From Euwallacea fornicatus (lineage: Eukaryota; Arthropoda; Insecta; Coleoptera; Curculionidae): 64,000 bases of DNA. Below the pieces are notes generated by a model that saw only the letters and a list, made by a program, of their open reading frames with translations, had not been told where the DNA came from and did no database searches. Positions 48,301 to 52,408 of this stretch are shown here, in pieces (position 1 is the first letter of the stretch; every line of letters starts with the position of its first letter). Where the stretch lies: the NCBI RefSeq assembly GCF_040115645.1, contig NC_089550.1, positions 4,774,001 through 4,838,000 of the forward strand, written 5' to 3'. Made by a program: the position numbers and the translations under genes.

Positions 48301-48982
48301 CTGAAATTTAGCCTCGAATCCTCTTCATATCAGATGAAAGTACAATTTCACATCTCGAATATCAAAAAATTCATTACCATGCAACAGCATTGGTGCCACC
48401 CGATAAGCAATTCTCACAAGCATATAGATTTTCACATAGCCCATTTGACGAGCCTGGACGAACAACGCGATTGTCCAAATTGAAAGAGGGGTACAAAAAA
48501 TCATCTGGGAGCATTACAAACAGAGGCAGACACGTTGAAAAAGAGCATACCAATTGCGATATATGCCGTAAAAATGGCGTCTTTTTTCTGGATTTATTCC
48601 GAATTCAATTACTCAGTTTATCCAGGGGATAAGGCAAATGATGCTCTAACGGTAATATGAGCGTTTAATAGTGTACGGATGGAGTATTGAATGAAATTTC
48701 AAGCTTCGCTGGTGCATTTAGTTGAAATTGAATTTTTCCTCCAATACTTACAATTCATATCCACATGAAGGGTGGCAGCATGGGGGGAGATTCTGGCATT
48801 GTTGGAAGCTTGACACGTCATCTCGGAATGAACATCTTTTCTGCTTAAATTTGTAATGCGCAAGTCGCTCCTAACTACCCTCGAATTATTGGGCACAATT
48901 GTAGTGGATGACACCCCAATGTTGCTCTCATTCTGAACTGGTTGGTCGTTGATAAGCCACGTGATTTTCGGCGGAGGTTTAC
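5288..48982 (-). CDS. Sidestep-family immunoglobulin receptor, gene span (5' end missing)
   Basis: Single-pass cell-surface receptor of the Sidestep family, which in flies binds Beat proteins and guides motor axons. In transcript order the common exons are 48752-48982, 45933-46084, 41719-41863, 41380-41510, 35265-35424, 34717-34814, 34263-34458, 27525-27637 and 26633-26825. End A adds 22770-23000, 19828-20081 and 18921-19094. End B adds 7103-7252 and 5288-5445. Visible protein is 691 residues (A) or 574 (B), each a single open frame. Each Ig/FN3 domain is split by a phase-0 intron and domains are separated by phase-1 introns. Family marks include [20 protein letters not shown], the [10 protein letters not shown] strand, [23 protein letters not shown] and [14 protein letters not shown]. 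The signal peptide and V-type Ig1 are not in the visible exons. Which Sidestep paralogue this is cannot be told. Confidence 0.88.
5446..7102. other. Non-coding between end-B exons, inside GPCR intron
   Basis: Intron on both strands: the end-B intron of the minus-strand gene and the large GPCR intron of the plus strand. Two short TACAG-led motifs near 5693 and 6211 resemble ends of the TA-targeting elements seen elsewhere. They point the same way and have no convincing inverted partners. Nothing else recognisable. Confidence 0.4.
7103..7252 (-). CDS. Sidestep-like gene, alternative transmembrane exon B
   Basis: This minus-strand exon is followed by a strong GTAAGT donor (plus-strand 7097-7102). 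It is 150 bases long with phase 1 at both ends, the same phases as TM exon A. It encodes a short juxtamembrane stretch ([14 protein letters not shown]), one hydrophobic helix of about 22 residues ([20 protein letters not shown]) and a basic stop-transfer run (FCRKSR). The acceptor at 7253-7254 (AAAATAG) has a poor pyrimidine tract. It is the only AG after the in-frame upstream stop that keeps phase 1. Joined to the FN3 exon and the exon at 5288-5445 it gives one open frame. The single-pass type I topology fits the family, but the exon could instead belong to an unseen gene. Confidence 0.62.
7253..8016. other. Non-coding, GPCR intron
   Basis: No exon or element recognised. The minus-strand open frame just upstream of TM exon B is stopped by TAA near 7331, so the coding part must begin at an acceptor inside it. 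Confidence 0.4.
8017..8189. mobile_element. 173 bp MITE with CAGG(G/T)TGTC ends at a TA site
   Basis: The left end (CAGGTTGTCCATTAAACATA) and the reverse complement of the right end (CAGGGTGTCTATTAAACATA) match over about 24 bases with a few changes. Both ends are bordered by TA (8015-8016 and 8190-8191), the target duplication of Tc1/mariner elements. There is no transposase, so it is a non-autonomous miniature element. It sits in the large GPCR intron. The terminal CAGGGTGTC is shared with the elements at 12276 and 59212. Confidence 0.75.
8190..9073. other. Non-coding, GPCR intron with a lone element end
   Basis: A single TATACAGGGTGTTCC motif near 8537-8551 looks like another end of a TA-targeting element. 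I could not find its inverted partner. The rest is AT-rich intron leading to the acceptor at 9072-9073. Confidence 0.4.
9074..9286 (+). CDS. GPCR exon: extracellular loop 2 and TM5
   Basis: The acceptor TTCTTCGCAG precedes it and the donor GTAAAT follows. It is phase 1 at both ends, 213 bases. It encodes the second extracellular loop, with a cysteine in the TQCVPAW stretch that should pair with the TM3 cysteine. TM5 follows ([15 protein letters not shown]), then the start of the third inner loop ([11 protein letters not shown]). The FFVLPL..M...Y..I pattern is typical of TM5 in peptide receptors. Confidence 0.9.
9339..9498 (+). CDS. GPCR exon: inner loop 3 and TM6
   Basis: It encodes a serine/asparagine-rich third inner loop, the conserved [17 protein letters not shown] of TM6 and a [11 protein letters not shown] stretch. 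This matches the RRKTAKML..VLLVFALCYLP pattern of orexin-type receptors. The exon ends in phase 2 at GTAAGT. The start at 9339 (after TTGCCCCCAG) keeps the frame. The first AG of the region, at 9326-9327, would bring an early stop. A short intron of only 52 bases separates it from the preceding exon. Confidence 0.85.
9499..10743. other. Non-coding GPCR intron
   Basis: Intron between the TM6 and TM7 exons, bounded by GTAAGT and TTTCGCAG. No element or other gene recognised. Confidence 0.6.
10744..10850 (+). CDS. GPCR exon: TM7 with NPLIY motif
   Basis: Phase 2 start, phase 1 end, with a strong GTAAGT donor. It encodes [20 protein letters not shown] and then [16 protein letters not shown]. This is TM7 with the NPxxY motif (as NPLIY) and the beginning of helix 8. 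[12 protein letters not shown] is nearly the orexin-type consensus. The third outer loop is short compared with vertebrate orexin receptors. Confidence 0.9.
10851..12275. other. Non-coding GPCR intron, left part
   Basis: AT-rich intron before the element at 12276. The overlapping open frames at 11.1-11.4 kb and the 119-codon minus frame at 11828-12187 show no family motif and are treated as chance. Confidence 0.5.
12276..12997 (-). mobile_element. Internally deleted mariner-like element with about 125 bp inverted repeats
   Basis: Inverted repeats of about 125 bases bound the element, with only a few differences. They begin CAGGGTGTCCCACAAGTGTT, and TA lies on both sides (12274-12275 and 12998-12999). 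Near 12770-12860 the minus strand reads [20 protein letters not shown], the C-terminal signature of a mariner-related DDE transposase seen in many insects. Most of the transposase, including the catalytic core, is gone. It is therefore a deletion derivative that could only move with help from a complete copy. It lies in the last GPCR intron. Confidence 0.85.
13467..13570. repeat. Compound microsatellite (AT)n-(GT)n-(AT)n
   Basis: About 22 bases of AT repeats are followed by a GT run and then, from about 13518, more than 50 bases of nearly perfect AT repeats. The block is intronic. It is likely to vary in length between individuals and its length is prone to assembly error. Confidence 0.95.
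14365..14382 (+). repeat. Poly(G) run of 18
   Basis: Eighteen G in a row, preceded by GGGCGGGA. It stands out in a window this AT-rich. It could form G-quadruplex DNA or be a polymerase or assembly artefact. The proline run in the minus-strand frame over it is not evidence of coding. Confidence 0.9.
15155..15327 (+). CDS. GPCR last exon: helix 8 and C-terminal tail
   Basis: The acceptor TTTTTTCCAG precedes two bases that complete the glycine of MSGKFRREF. The exon encodes helix 8 ([16 protein letters not shown]), with a cysteine that may be palmitoylated. A basic, serine/threonine-rich tail follows and ends VPLSAVKQP before TAA at 15325-15327. The tail is short, about 57 residues. Serines and threonines in it are possible kinase/arrestin sites (inference). 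Confidence 0.9.
15328..15700 (+). other. GPCR 3'UTR with AATAAA signals
   Basis: AT-rich sequence after the GPCR stop. AATAAA occurs at 15630-15635 and 15646-15651, with related AATAAT/GAATAAAT motifs nearby, giving a plausible cleavage region around 15660-15700. This supports the gene ending here. Confidence 0.55.
15701..18920. other. Non-coding between the GPCR end and Sidestep tail A
   Basis: No exon recognised. On the minus strand this is downstream of the end-A stop codon, so it should include that 3'UTR, and it is intron for end B. Several open frames (15735-15962, 16290-16583, 16847-17071) carry no known motif. A GC-richer stretch around 17930-18660 was inspected and not identified. 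Confidence 0.4.
18921..19094 (-). CDS. Sidestep-like gene, terminal exon of end A
   Basis: Minus-strand last exon, phase 0, opened by an acceptor ending TGTCCTGTAG and closed by TGA at 18923-18921. It encodes [20 protein letters not shown] followed by a glutamine/proline/tyrosine-rich stretch, ending RSTQTR. Short tyrosine- and proline-rich CTLPR-type motifs fit my recollection of Sidestep-family cytoplasmic tails. Low-complexity Q/P content suggests a disordered tail. Confidence 0.8.
   Translation of the reverse strand: MPGPAQMIPYSTTCTLPRQPPQQWQYGPVSHLPPGMYPVQYRGGPIAQQRLRSTQTR
19828..20081 (-). CDS. Sidestep-like gene, cytoplasmic exon of end A
   Basis: The acceptor TCTCTTTTAG opens the exon and GTAAGG closes it. 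It is phase 1 to phase 0, 254 bases. It encodes an acidic region ([20 protein letters not shown]), then [20 protein letters not shown] and [17 protein letters not shown]. Motifs of the type [19 protein letters not shown] and GYCTLRNG fit the cytoplasmic domain of Sidestep-family proteins as I recall it. It joins in phase to TM exon A upstream and the terminal exon downstream. Confidence 0.87.
20082..22769. other. Non-coding, end-A intron
   Basis: Intron between TM exon A and the first cytoplasmic exon. Open frames at 21079-21399 and 21534-21842 show no family motif. No inverted-repeat element found. Confidence 0.5.
22770..23000 (-). CDS. Sidestep-like gene, transmembrane exon A
   Basis: Phase 1 at both ends, 231 bases, with acceptor TTTTGTTTCCAG and donor GTAGGA. 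It encodes [13 protein letters not shown], one hydrophobic helix ([20 protein letters not shown]) and a basic cytoplasmic start ([11 protein letters not shown]) rich in glutamine and serine. This is the expected position and phase for the Sidestep membrane anchor right after the FN3 domain. It has better splice sites than TM exon B and is probably the major form (inference). Confidence 0.87.
23576..23614 (+). pseudogene. Tiny relic of a mariner-like transposase
   Basis: The plus strand reads [13 protein letters not shown], the block around the third catalytic Asp in mariner-related transposases (usual form [16 protein letters not shown]). The preceding codon is a stop and the flanks do not align well, so only a fragment survives. 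No terminal repeats could be assigned. Confidence 0.5.
26135..26304. repeat. Foldback (hairpin) repeat of about 170 bp
   Basis: The arms of about 46 bases are inverted copies. The left arm (TGTTTACGCACAAGTAGATG at its outer end) matches the reverse complement of the right arm (TGTTTACACAGAAGTAAGCA at its outer end) with several changes, and the match continues into the AATGAATATGAA core. A spacer of about 75 bases separates them. It may be a decayed MITE or a structured intronic element. Confidence 0.6.
26633..26825 (-). CDS. Sidestep-like gene, FN3 second half
   Basis: Acceptor CTTGATTTAG, donor GTATGT, phase 0 to 1. It encodes the C-terminal half of a fibronectin type III domain: [20 protein letters not shown], then AKGRSEP and [15 protein letters not shown]. 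The L.PG..Y...I.A.N..G.S pattern is the FN3 core. This is the branch point: its phase-1 end fits TM exon A or TM exon B. Confidence 0.9.
26826..27524. other. Non-coding, intron within the FN3 domain
   Basis: Phase-0 intron between the FN3 halves. No element recognised. Confidence 0.6.
27525..27637 (-). CDS. Sidestep-like gene, FN3 first half
   Basis: Acceptor TTTACTTTCAG, donor GTAAGT, phase 1 to 0, 113 bases. It encodes [20 protein letters not shown], then [17 protein letters not shown]. The C.EGF.GG.PQ.F.LE run is highly typical of the Sidestep FN3 domain. The paired cysteines in this half are unusual for generic FN3 domains but fit this family. Confidence 0.9.
27638..28496. other. Non-coding, Sidestep intron
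   Basis: Left part of the large intron between Ig5 and FN3. No exon or element recognised before the mariner end near 28497. Confidence 0.5.
28867..30333 (-). pseudogene. Tc1 transposase, interrupted and with stops
   Basis: DDE transposase that would cut and paste the element. The N-terminus at 30333 has a helix-turn-helix ([20 protein letters not shown], then [17 protein letters not shown]) and is cut by the 460 bp insert. Past the insert comes [14 protein letters not shown], a second DNA-binding helix set ([12 protein letters not shown]) and the catalytic domain. Catalytic residues are visible: Asp in LFSDESKF, Asp in HDNDPKHTA and Glu in [11 protein letters not shown], the DD34E type. A TGA stands where Trp is usual (after EEHIN, near 29446) and a TAA follows KVIK (near 29101). 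These keep the frame but kill the protein. It ends [10 protein letters not shown] with a stop at 28867. Confidence 0.9.
29697..30156. mobile_element. Unknown 460 bp insert in the Tc1 transposase, 11 bp target duplication
   Basis: TCCAGATTTTA occurs at both borders (29686-29696 and 30157-30167). Outside it the transposase frame continues, so the block between is an insertion with an 11-base target duplication. An 80-codon minus-strand frame (30118-29876) starts [15 protein letters not shown] and ends LIEHYQDID. It is lysine-rich and has no motif I recognise. No inverted ends, poly(A) or tRNA-like promoter boxes were clear. It may be a retroposed gene fragment or a small non-autonomous element. 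Confidence 0.7.
30841..34262. other. Non-coding, Sidestep intron right of the nested elements
   Basis: No coding exon or complete element found. The first about 140 bases may still belong to the degraded mariner. Other open frames in this span (for example 31220-31534) have no motif. Confidence 0.45.
34263..34458 (-). CDS. Sidestep-like gene, Ig5 second half
   Basis: Acceptor TCTGTTTAG, donor GTAAGT, phase 0 to 1. It encodes [16 protein letters not shown], a strand region and [20 protein letters not shown], then PCVFHII. The Trp after V.F and the D.G.L.C.A.N..G run are the Ig core Trp and the Cys strand. FTWTFNNS and GNQ..PCVFHI are characteristic of the last Ig domain of Sidestep proteins. 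Confidence 0.9.
34459..34716. other. Intron within Ig5
   Basis: Phase-0 intron of 258 bases; nothing else seen. Confidence 0.7.
34717..34814 (-). CDS. Sidestep-like gene, Ig5 first half
   Basis: Acceptor TTATTTCTAG, donor GTAACT, phase 1 to 0. It encodes [20 protein letters not shown] and [15 protein letters not shown]...YGVA..E...V.C.VDA.P is the best single signature of the Sidestep family. The two cysteines are the family-specific one and the Ig core one. Confidence 0.92.
34815..35264. other. Intron between Ig4 and Ig5
   Basis: Phase-1 intron; nothing else recognised. Confidence 0.7.
35265..35424 (-). CDS. Sidestep-like gene, Ig4 second half
   Basis: Acceptor CATTCCCTTCCAG, donor GTAAGA, phase 0 to 1, 160 bases. 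It encodes [40 protein letters not shown] and the GEGESNSF strand. SNQSLVL.GV....AG.YTCV..N.EG.GES is the typical C-terminal half of this Sidestep Ig domain, with the core Cys in YTCV. Confidence 0.92.
35484..36234. mobile_element. Non-autonomous element with about 250 bp inverted repeats
   Basis: The left arm (35484 to about 35750) and right arm (about 35990 to 36234) are inverted copies over about 250 bases with moderate divergence. They start CAGGATGATTTAAAAATG and CAGGGCGATTCAAAATTG, and both later carry an ATTTCATGAAAATTTGCAA block. TA follows the right end. The left flank reads TC, probably a mutated TA. No transposase motif was found in the middle. It lies in the Sidestep intron just 60 bases upstream of the Ig4 exon on the gene's strand. 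Confidence 0.8.
36235..38550. other. Non-coding, Sidestep intron
   Basis: No exon or element recognised. The 114-codon plus-strand frame at 36210-36554 starts inside the element end and has no motif. Confidence 0.45.
38551..40057 (+). mobile_element. Tc1-like transposon with about 215 bp inverted repeats
   Basis: The ends start CAGTGAATCCCAAAAATATT and (reverse complement) CAGTGAATTCCAAAAATATT. TA lies on both sides (38549-38550 and 40058-40059). The inverted repeats extend about 215 bases (38551-38767 and 39846-40057) with few differences. A TCCGAATATTTTTG motif recurs at the inner edge of the right arm, so transposase-binding sites lie at both outer and inner positions. Total 1507 bp. The repeats are much better preserved than the transposase reading frame. 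Confidence 0.93.
38767..39760 (+). pseudogene. Tc1-like transposase with stops and a frameshift
   Basis: Open from about 38767; the first Met in frame is at 38842. The N-terminal half has helix-turn-helix segments ([20 protein letters not shown] and [18 protein letters not shown]). First catalytic Asp in FCDES, immediately followed by TAA at 39220-39222. The frame then continues ([14 protein letters not shown]), with a frameshift near 39320. The shifted frame carries the second Asp in [10 protein letters not shown] and Glu in [15 protein letters not shown], so DD34E type. A TGA near 39509 stands where Trp is usual. It ends GGHTK at 39760. It cannot make active transposase. Confidence 0.9.
40058..40558. 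other. Non-coding with an inverted partial copy of a transposase segment
   Basis: Bases about 40161-40240 match the reverse complement of about 41027-41105, the 5' part of the neighbouring transposase relic, with roughly 75-80 percent identity by eye. Otherwise nothing recognised. Confidence 0.5.
40559..41129 (-). pseudogene. Relic of a mariner-related DDE transposase
   Basis: The minus strand carries, across frames, a FHGKHNP segment, [34 protein letters not shown], and [14 protein letters not shown]. The family usually has WFQQDGA.PH with catalytic Asp; here that position is Asn. The third Asp (SPDL) is kept. At least two frame changes split it. No terminal inverted repeats could be assigned. 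It lies in a Sidestep intron, next to the Tc1 copy ending at 40057. Confidence 0.75.
41380..41510 (-). CDS. Sidestep-like gene, Ig4 first half
   Basis: Acceptor GTGTTCCAG, donor GTAAGT, phase 1 to 0. It encodes [40 protein letters not shown] and RHN. LG..LNP..VREG.DVYF.C.I.A.P...KVEW is a hallmark Sidestep stretch, with the core Cys and Trp. RHN then joins GKHLQVN of the exon at 35265-35424 across a 6 kb intron. Confidence 0.92.
41511..41718. other. Intron between Ig3 and Ig4
   Basis: Phase-1 intron of 208 bases; nothing else seen. Confidence 0.75.
41719..41863 (-). CDS. Sidestep-like gene, Ig3 second half
   Basis: Acceptor TGTTTTCCAG, donor GTAAGT, phase 0 to 1. It encodes [37 protein letters not shown] and DGWKLEIH. 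The STLTF.P...D.GK.L.CRAEN run is the C-terminal half of Ig3 in Sidestep proteins and carries the core Cys. LEIHY completes the domain boundary through the next exon. Confidence 0.92.
41864..45932. other. Non-coding, intron within Ig3
   Basis: A 4 kb phase-0 intron. It holds a pair of diverged direct repeats (43631-43757 and 44490-44615, listed separately) and no recognisable exon. Open frames near 42095, 43604 and 44627 show no family motif. Confidence 0.5.
43631..44615 (+). repeat. Two diverged direct copies of a 125 bp unit
   Basis: 43631-43757 and 44490-44615 align along their whole length with about 75 percent identity by eye. Both copies include GTGAAAA, GCATGATTTATT, a GTGACGGG/CTGACGGG block and CATACACTTTGAA. 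They lie in the same direction about 860 bases apart. Unit identity unknown; no terminal structure visible. Confidence 0.65.
45933..46084 (-). CDS. Sidestep-like gene, Ig3 first half
   Basis: Acceptor TTGTTCAG, donor GTAAGC, phase 1 to 0. It encodes [40 protein letters not shown] and [17 protein letters not shown]...PLSAGR..EL.C...GSRPPA.ITWWK is nearly diagnostic for Sidestep proteins. The Cys and Trp of the Ig core are present. Confidence 0.94.
46085..48751. other. Non-coding, intron between Ig2 and Ig3
   Basis: A 2.7 kb phase-1 intron containing a three-copy tandem repeat at 46.8-47.2 kb (listed separately). No exon or transposon recognised. Frames at 46577-46798 and 47147-47416 overlap the repeat and look like chance. 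Confidence 0.5.
46796..47200. repeat. Three imperfect tandem copies of a 143 bp unit
   Basis: Copies start near 46796, 46939 and 47083. Each begins CAAA(C/T)CAA followed by an A-rich AGAA(C) block. Each continues through AT(A/T)A(A)AGGC/GAGC..TTG, a TAATTCAT/TAATTAATCGGA box and a (C)TACGCGAGAC/G(C)TGCATGAAAC box. Identity between copies is about 70-75 percent by eye. The last copy fades out near 47200. Confidence 0.65.
48752..48982 (-). CDS. Sidestep-like gene, Ig2 second part (first visible exon)
   Basis: Acceptor CATGTTCCAG, donor GTAAGT, phase 1 at both ends, 231 bases. It encodes [20 protein letters not shown], a linker, [20 protein letters not shown] and [20 protein letters not shown]. 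The G.P.P.ITW core Trp and the DL.I..L.R.D......C.A.NN....P....V.VD run are the second Ig domain of the Sidestep family. The preceding exon (start of Ig2) and Ig1 were looked for between here and 64 kb on the minus strand and not found. Confidence 0.92.
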
Positions 48983-51796
48983 CTGGAACATGACATATTG
49001 CATGTGAATTTAGCTAGAGCAGGAAATAAAAAATGGACACGTTGATGGAAACGGTTCGACTGCGTAAAGCAACAAATCAACGGGAAATCCGTGTTAATCC
49101 AGAAAAATACGCAGAAATAAGTTTCTCGTTGACAATATTGCGCTATTCCTAAACCCCTAACATGATCTATCTGTCCTGTCCGAGAAATGTATGTGCCGAA
49201 TTTGTACACGTTACCGTAAATGATTTAGATTTCTTGTGAAGCAATAAATTCCGGTATAAAGCGCCGTTCGAAACAGAAAACTTTTCGAGATAGTGCGCCA
49301 GACAATATCTCAGATTTATACGTAATAAATTGTTTTGAAGGCAAAAAACTGAACGACCCGATTCGATGTGGAGACCAATCTGATGTTTGTCAGCTTAAAT
49401 TCCTCAGGAAGGCTTTATTTTTATTTATTTCCCTCGATATCTTTTAAACTCCAAATAAGTTCCGATTGTCCTTCGAGATGAGATTGCGAAGCATCTGCGG
49501 AGAATAAAAAATACATATTTGAAGCTTCTTAGCCTAACCTCCCTTTAAACCGCTTAAGCCTCCCCCACAAAAAAAGAAGAATATTTTAACCATCCAAGCG
49601 CATCCCATAATAAGATATGTCCCATCTCAAGATAATGACGAACAAAAACTTCCCCGAAAATTTCGGGGATCAATCGATCTTTTAAATTCACCCTCATTGA
49701 TTTTCAGCCAAGTGTTTTCGATTTTGTCCTTTCGGAATTTTTATTGCTATAATTTTTTACATCTTGGTTTTCGAACTTTGGATTTTATGACTCTTATCAG
49801 TTCGGGCCAATCGGGAAAGGCCAAAGGTTCGAGTGTCAACCCAGGGGCATTCGGAAAAGGACGGATAAAGGGCATTTGTTGGAATTTGTTTGTGGAAGTT
49901 GCCACCCTTGGTCCGATTAAATTGAGAGGGGTACATTAGTCAACATTTTACGATTAGCTAAAAGGGTTACACAAAAAGTGTGAATTTTTCTAATTGGAAC
50001 AGTTCTACAGGTAAATCTGGCCTTCGATGGGGCGTGGCCTAAGTAAATTCCTTGACGTGAATTGCAAGAGTTTGGCAGAGATTTTCGATTTGACAAAATT
50101 CATCACTAAAATAACCAAAGAAGTAATGGGAGTTGCGATAGGAAAGCGAGCACTCGCGAGACAAACTGTGGGCACTCGGCCATGATCTTGTTATTACTAG
50201 AGAAAATTTCAGGCCCTACGGCTCAAAAGAGACTCACAGTTTTCCATAAATTTTTAGCAAACTAAAAGGCATTTAAGGACGATACTTCACGGTATTGATC
50301 ATATTCTTCAATAATATATCCGAGCAATTTGTCTTCTGCAAGGATTGTAATGTATCATAACCCAAACCGCCCGCCTTTCTTAAAACCTACATAATGCGAA
50401 TTGAACTGCAACAGACTTAAAACAAATCTTGCTATGATCGGTCGTTGGCCAACTGAAATCGTTGGAGTTAGAGGAATTTTGCTGAGTTTTATCAGCAATT
50501 TTCTCAACGAAAGTAGGTTGCAATTCGAGTAAAAACACTATAAGGATAAAATTTCAAGAGTAAGTTAGACTCAGAATTGGAAAAGACCGTGTACCATTAT
50601 AAGAGGTAATTTTGCCTCCTTTTAAAAGCAGAGCCGTAGTTTTTCGTAATTTCTTGATGCGGTACCTCACAATACTTTGCGGCTGGGCTTAAAGGCTTTC
50701 GTCTTACTTTGTTTTCCAAAATGTAAAGCGATGCATCACAGTCCAAAAAGGACAACTTTCCCAAAAGTAACAGAAAATAAATTGAAATGCTTACATATCT
50801 AAACAGTCGGAAACATATTGAAAAAGTTGCCACCGAAGGTGTATATGGTCCTAAATAAAACTTTCACTAAAGTGAGTTAACTTTTCGATGGGAAGTAGAA
50901 GTGCGGAACTTTGCAATGGCTCTATACATTCTCGCTGTTTATTTGGCCAGAGATCATAATAGAATAAAGTTGTTTTGTCCTTTTGTTGACTGAAATGTGG
51001 AGCTCGTATTAATGTGCTGGCCTTATTGTCACAAACATTTAACAAAGTAGTTTTCATAACATTCATTTATTGCAACTGAAAATGGTGGTAATTAGGAATG
51101 TTGAACTGCGTTGCCATAATTTTCCTTGCTACAGCATCAAGGTAACGCTCTAGGATTTTCACATCATCCTTAAACGACATATCTAATAACTACTAATTAA
51201 ATTAGAAGAGCTGATAGGAGCACTTTCTTAACGGCGAATTCCAAATCAAAGTTTTCCCAGTAAGTTCGAAAAGGCCGAATTAGAGTAAAATAGTTTAAAC
51301 TCAAGTTAAATTATTTCCAACTAGCTCTGGGGACTTCAGAAGAATTAATGGGCGGCAAACAATATGCTTCCTATCAAATTAAGCTATAGAAGGTTGGGTA
51401 GTTAGTTCAGGTTTGTTCAGGCTAGTTTAGGCTAGTGCAAATGCAATAATTATTATAAGAAAATCGGGCTGTTTATTCAAATTTAAATAGACCTGGAATA
51501 GTTTCTAGCGTTCAAAGAGAGCAGGTAGTGCTATCTAGAGTAGGAAGGGATTTTTAGATTATTTCAGGCAATATTCAGGTTAATCCCCTACATAGTAAGA
51601 ATAAATAAATACAGTTCAAAAAGCTCAATTTAAAGGTCAAGGAATATTTTTTTCAAATAATGATTAGTTACATATAAAGGACCAAAAGTCCCGCATGAAT
51701 TCGTTACAAATTGAAGGAAATATTTTTCATGAAAATGCTGGCCCACGTTAAATATTGTCTTTTGTTGCGTATTTTTTAACGTAACAGACATGTATA
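48983..51796. other. Non-coding upstream of the visible Sidestep exons
   Basis: Probably intron, because the exon at 48752-48982 begins in mid-domain. No exon, promoter or element recognised. A small open frame at 49697-49939 has no motif. Confidence 0.4.
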
Positions 51797-52408
51797 CAGA
51801 GTTACCTACGTAGTAGATAAATGTAAATTCTAATTTTTTCCTTATGGAACCCCATGTATGTTATGCCGTTTTCGAGTTCTTTGAGAGATTCGGAACATAT
51901 TTCATGCAACATGTCCATGGCTAAATTCAACAATTTTCGAAAAATGTTACAACAAATGTAAATAACGATAGAACTATTAATACTTAAAAAATAACAATAT
52001 AAATTACTATAAATCTAATGAATTAAATGTTCAAATGGTGCTCCGTTGACTTCCTGTTAGTGGAAAAGCCGTAATTCAAATACCTGAAGAGTTCGCTTTA
52101 TTATTTGAGAAGGTATTTGTTAACCTTCTTAAGTGATTTTATTTTTTAACTCTTCTATATTGTTGAGTTTATTTAAAAAGACCGTGTGTTTCAGGTAACC
52201 CCATAAAAATGTCCATAGAGCTGAGGTCAGCCGATCTAGCAGGCCACTCTAGTTAGAAGTATGTCAATAATTCTTGCATTCACACATGGGTACGTTACAC
52301 GAAACACGTACAGAACTTCTCAAAGAACTTAAAAATGTCATAATATACATGGGGTTCTACAAGAAAAAAAATTAAAAAGTACACTTATATACTATACGAA
52401 TAACCCTG
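51797..52408 (-). mobile_element. Internally deleted mariner-like element with about 110 bp inverted repeats
   Basis: The left end (CAGAGTTACCTACGTAGTAG) and the reverse complement of the right end (CAGGGTTATTCGTATAGTAT) match. They continue with a shared GAACCCCATGTAT block and a GAGTTCTTTGAGA/AAGTTCTTTGAGA block. TA flanks both sides (51795-51796 and 52409-52410). On the minus strand around 52080-52250 there is a decayed transposase C-terminal region: WPARSADLSSMDIFMG, then LKHTVFLNKLNN and IPSQIIKRTLQVFELR, with stops and frame changes. Most of the transposase is deleted. Confidence 0.82.
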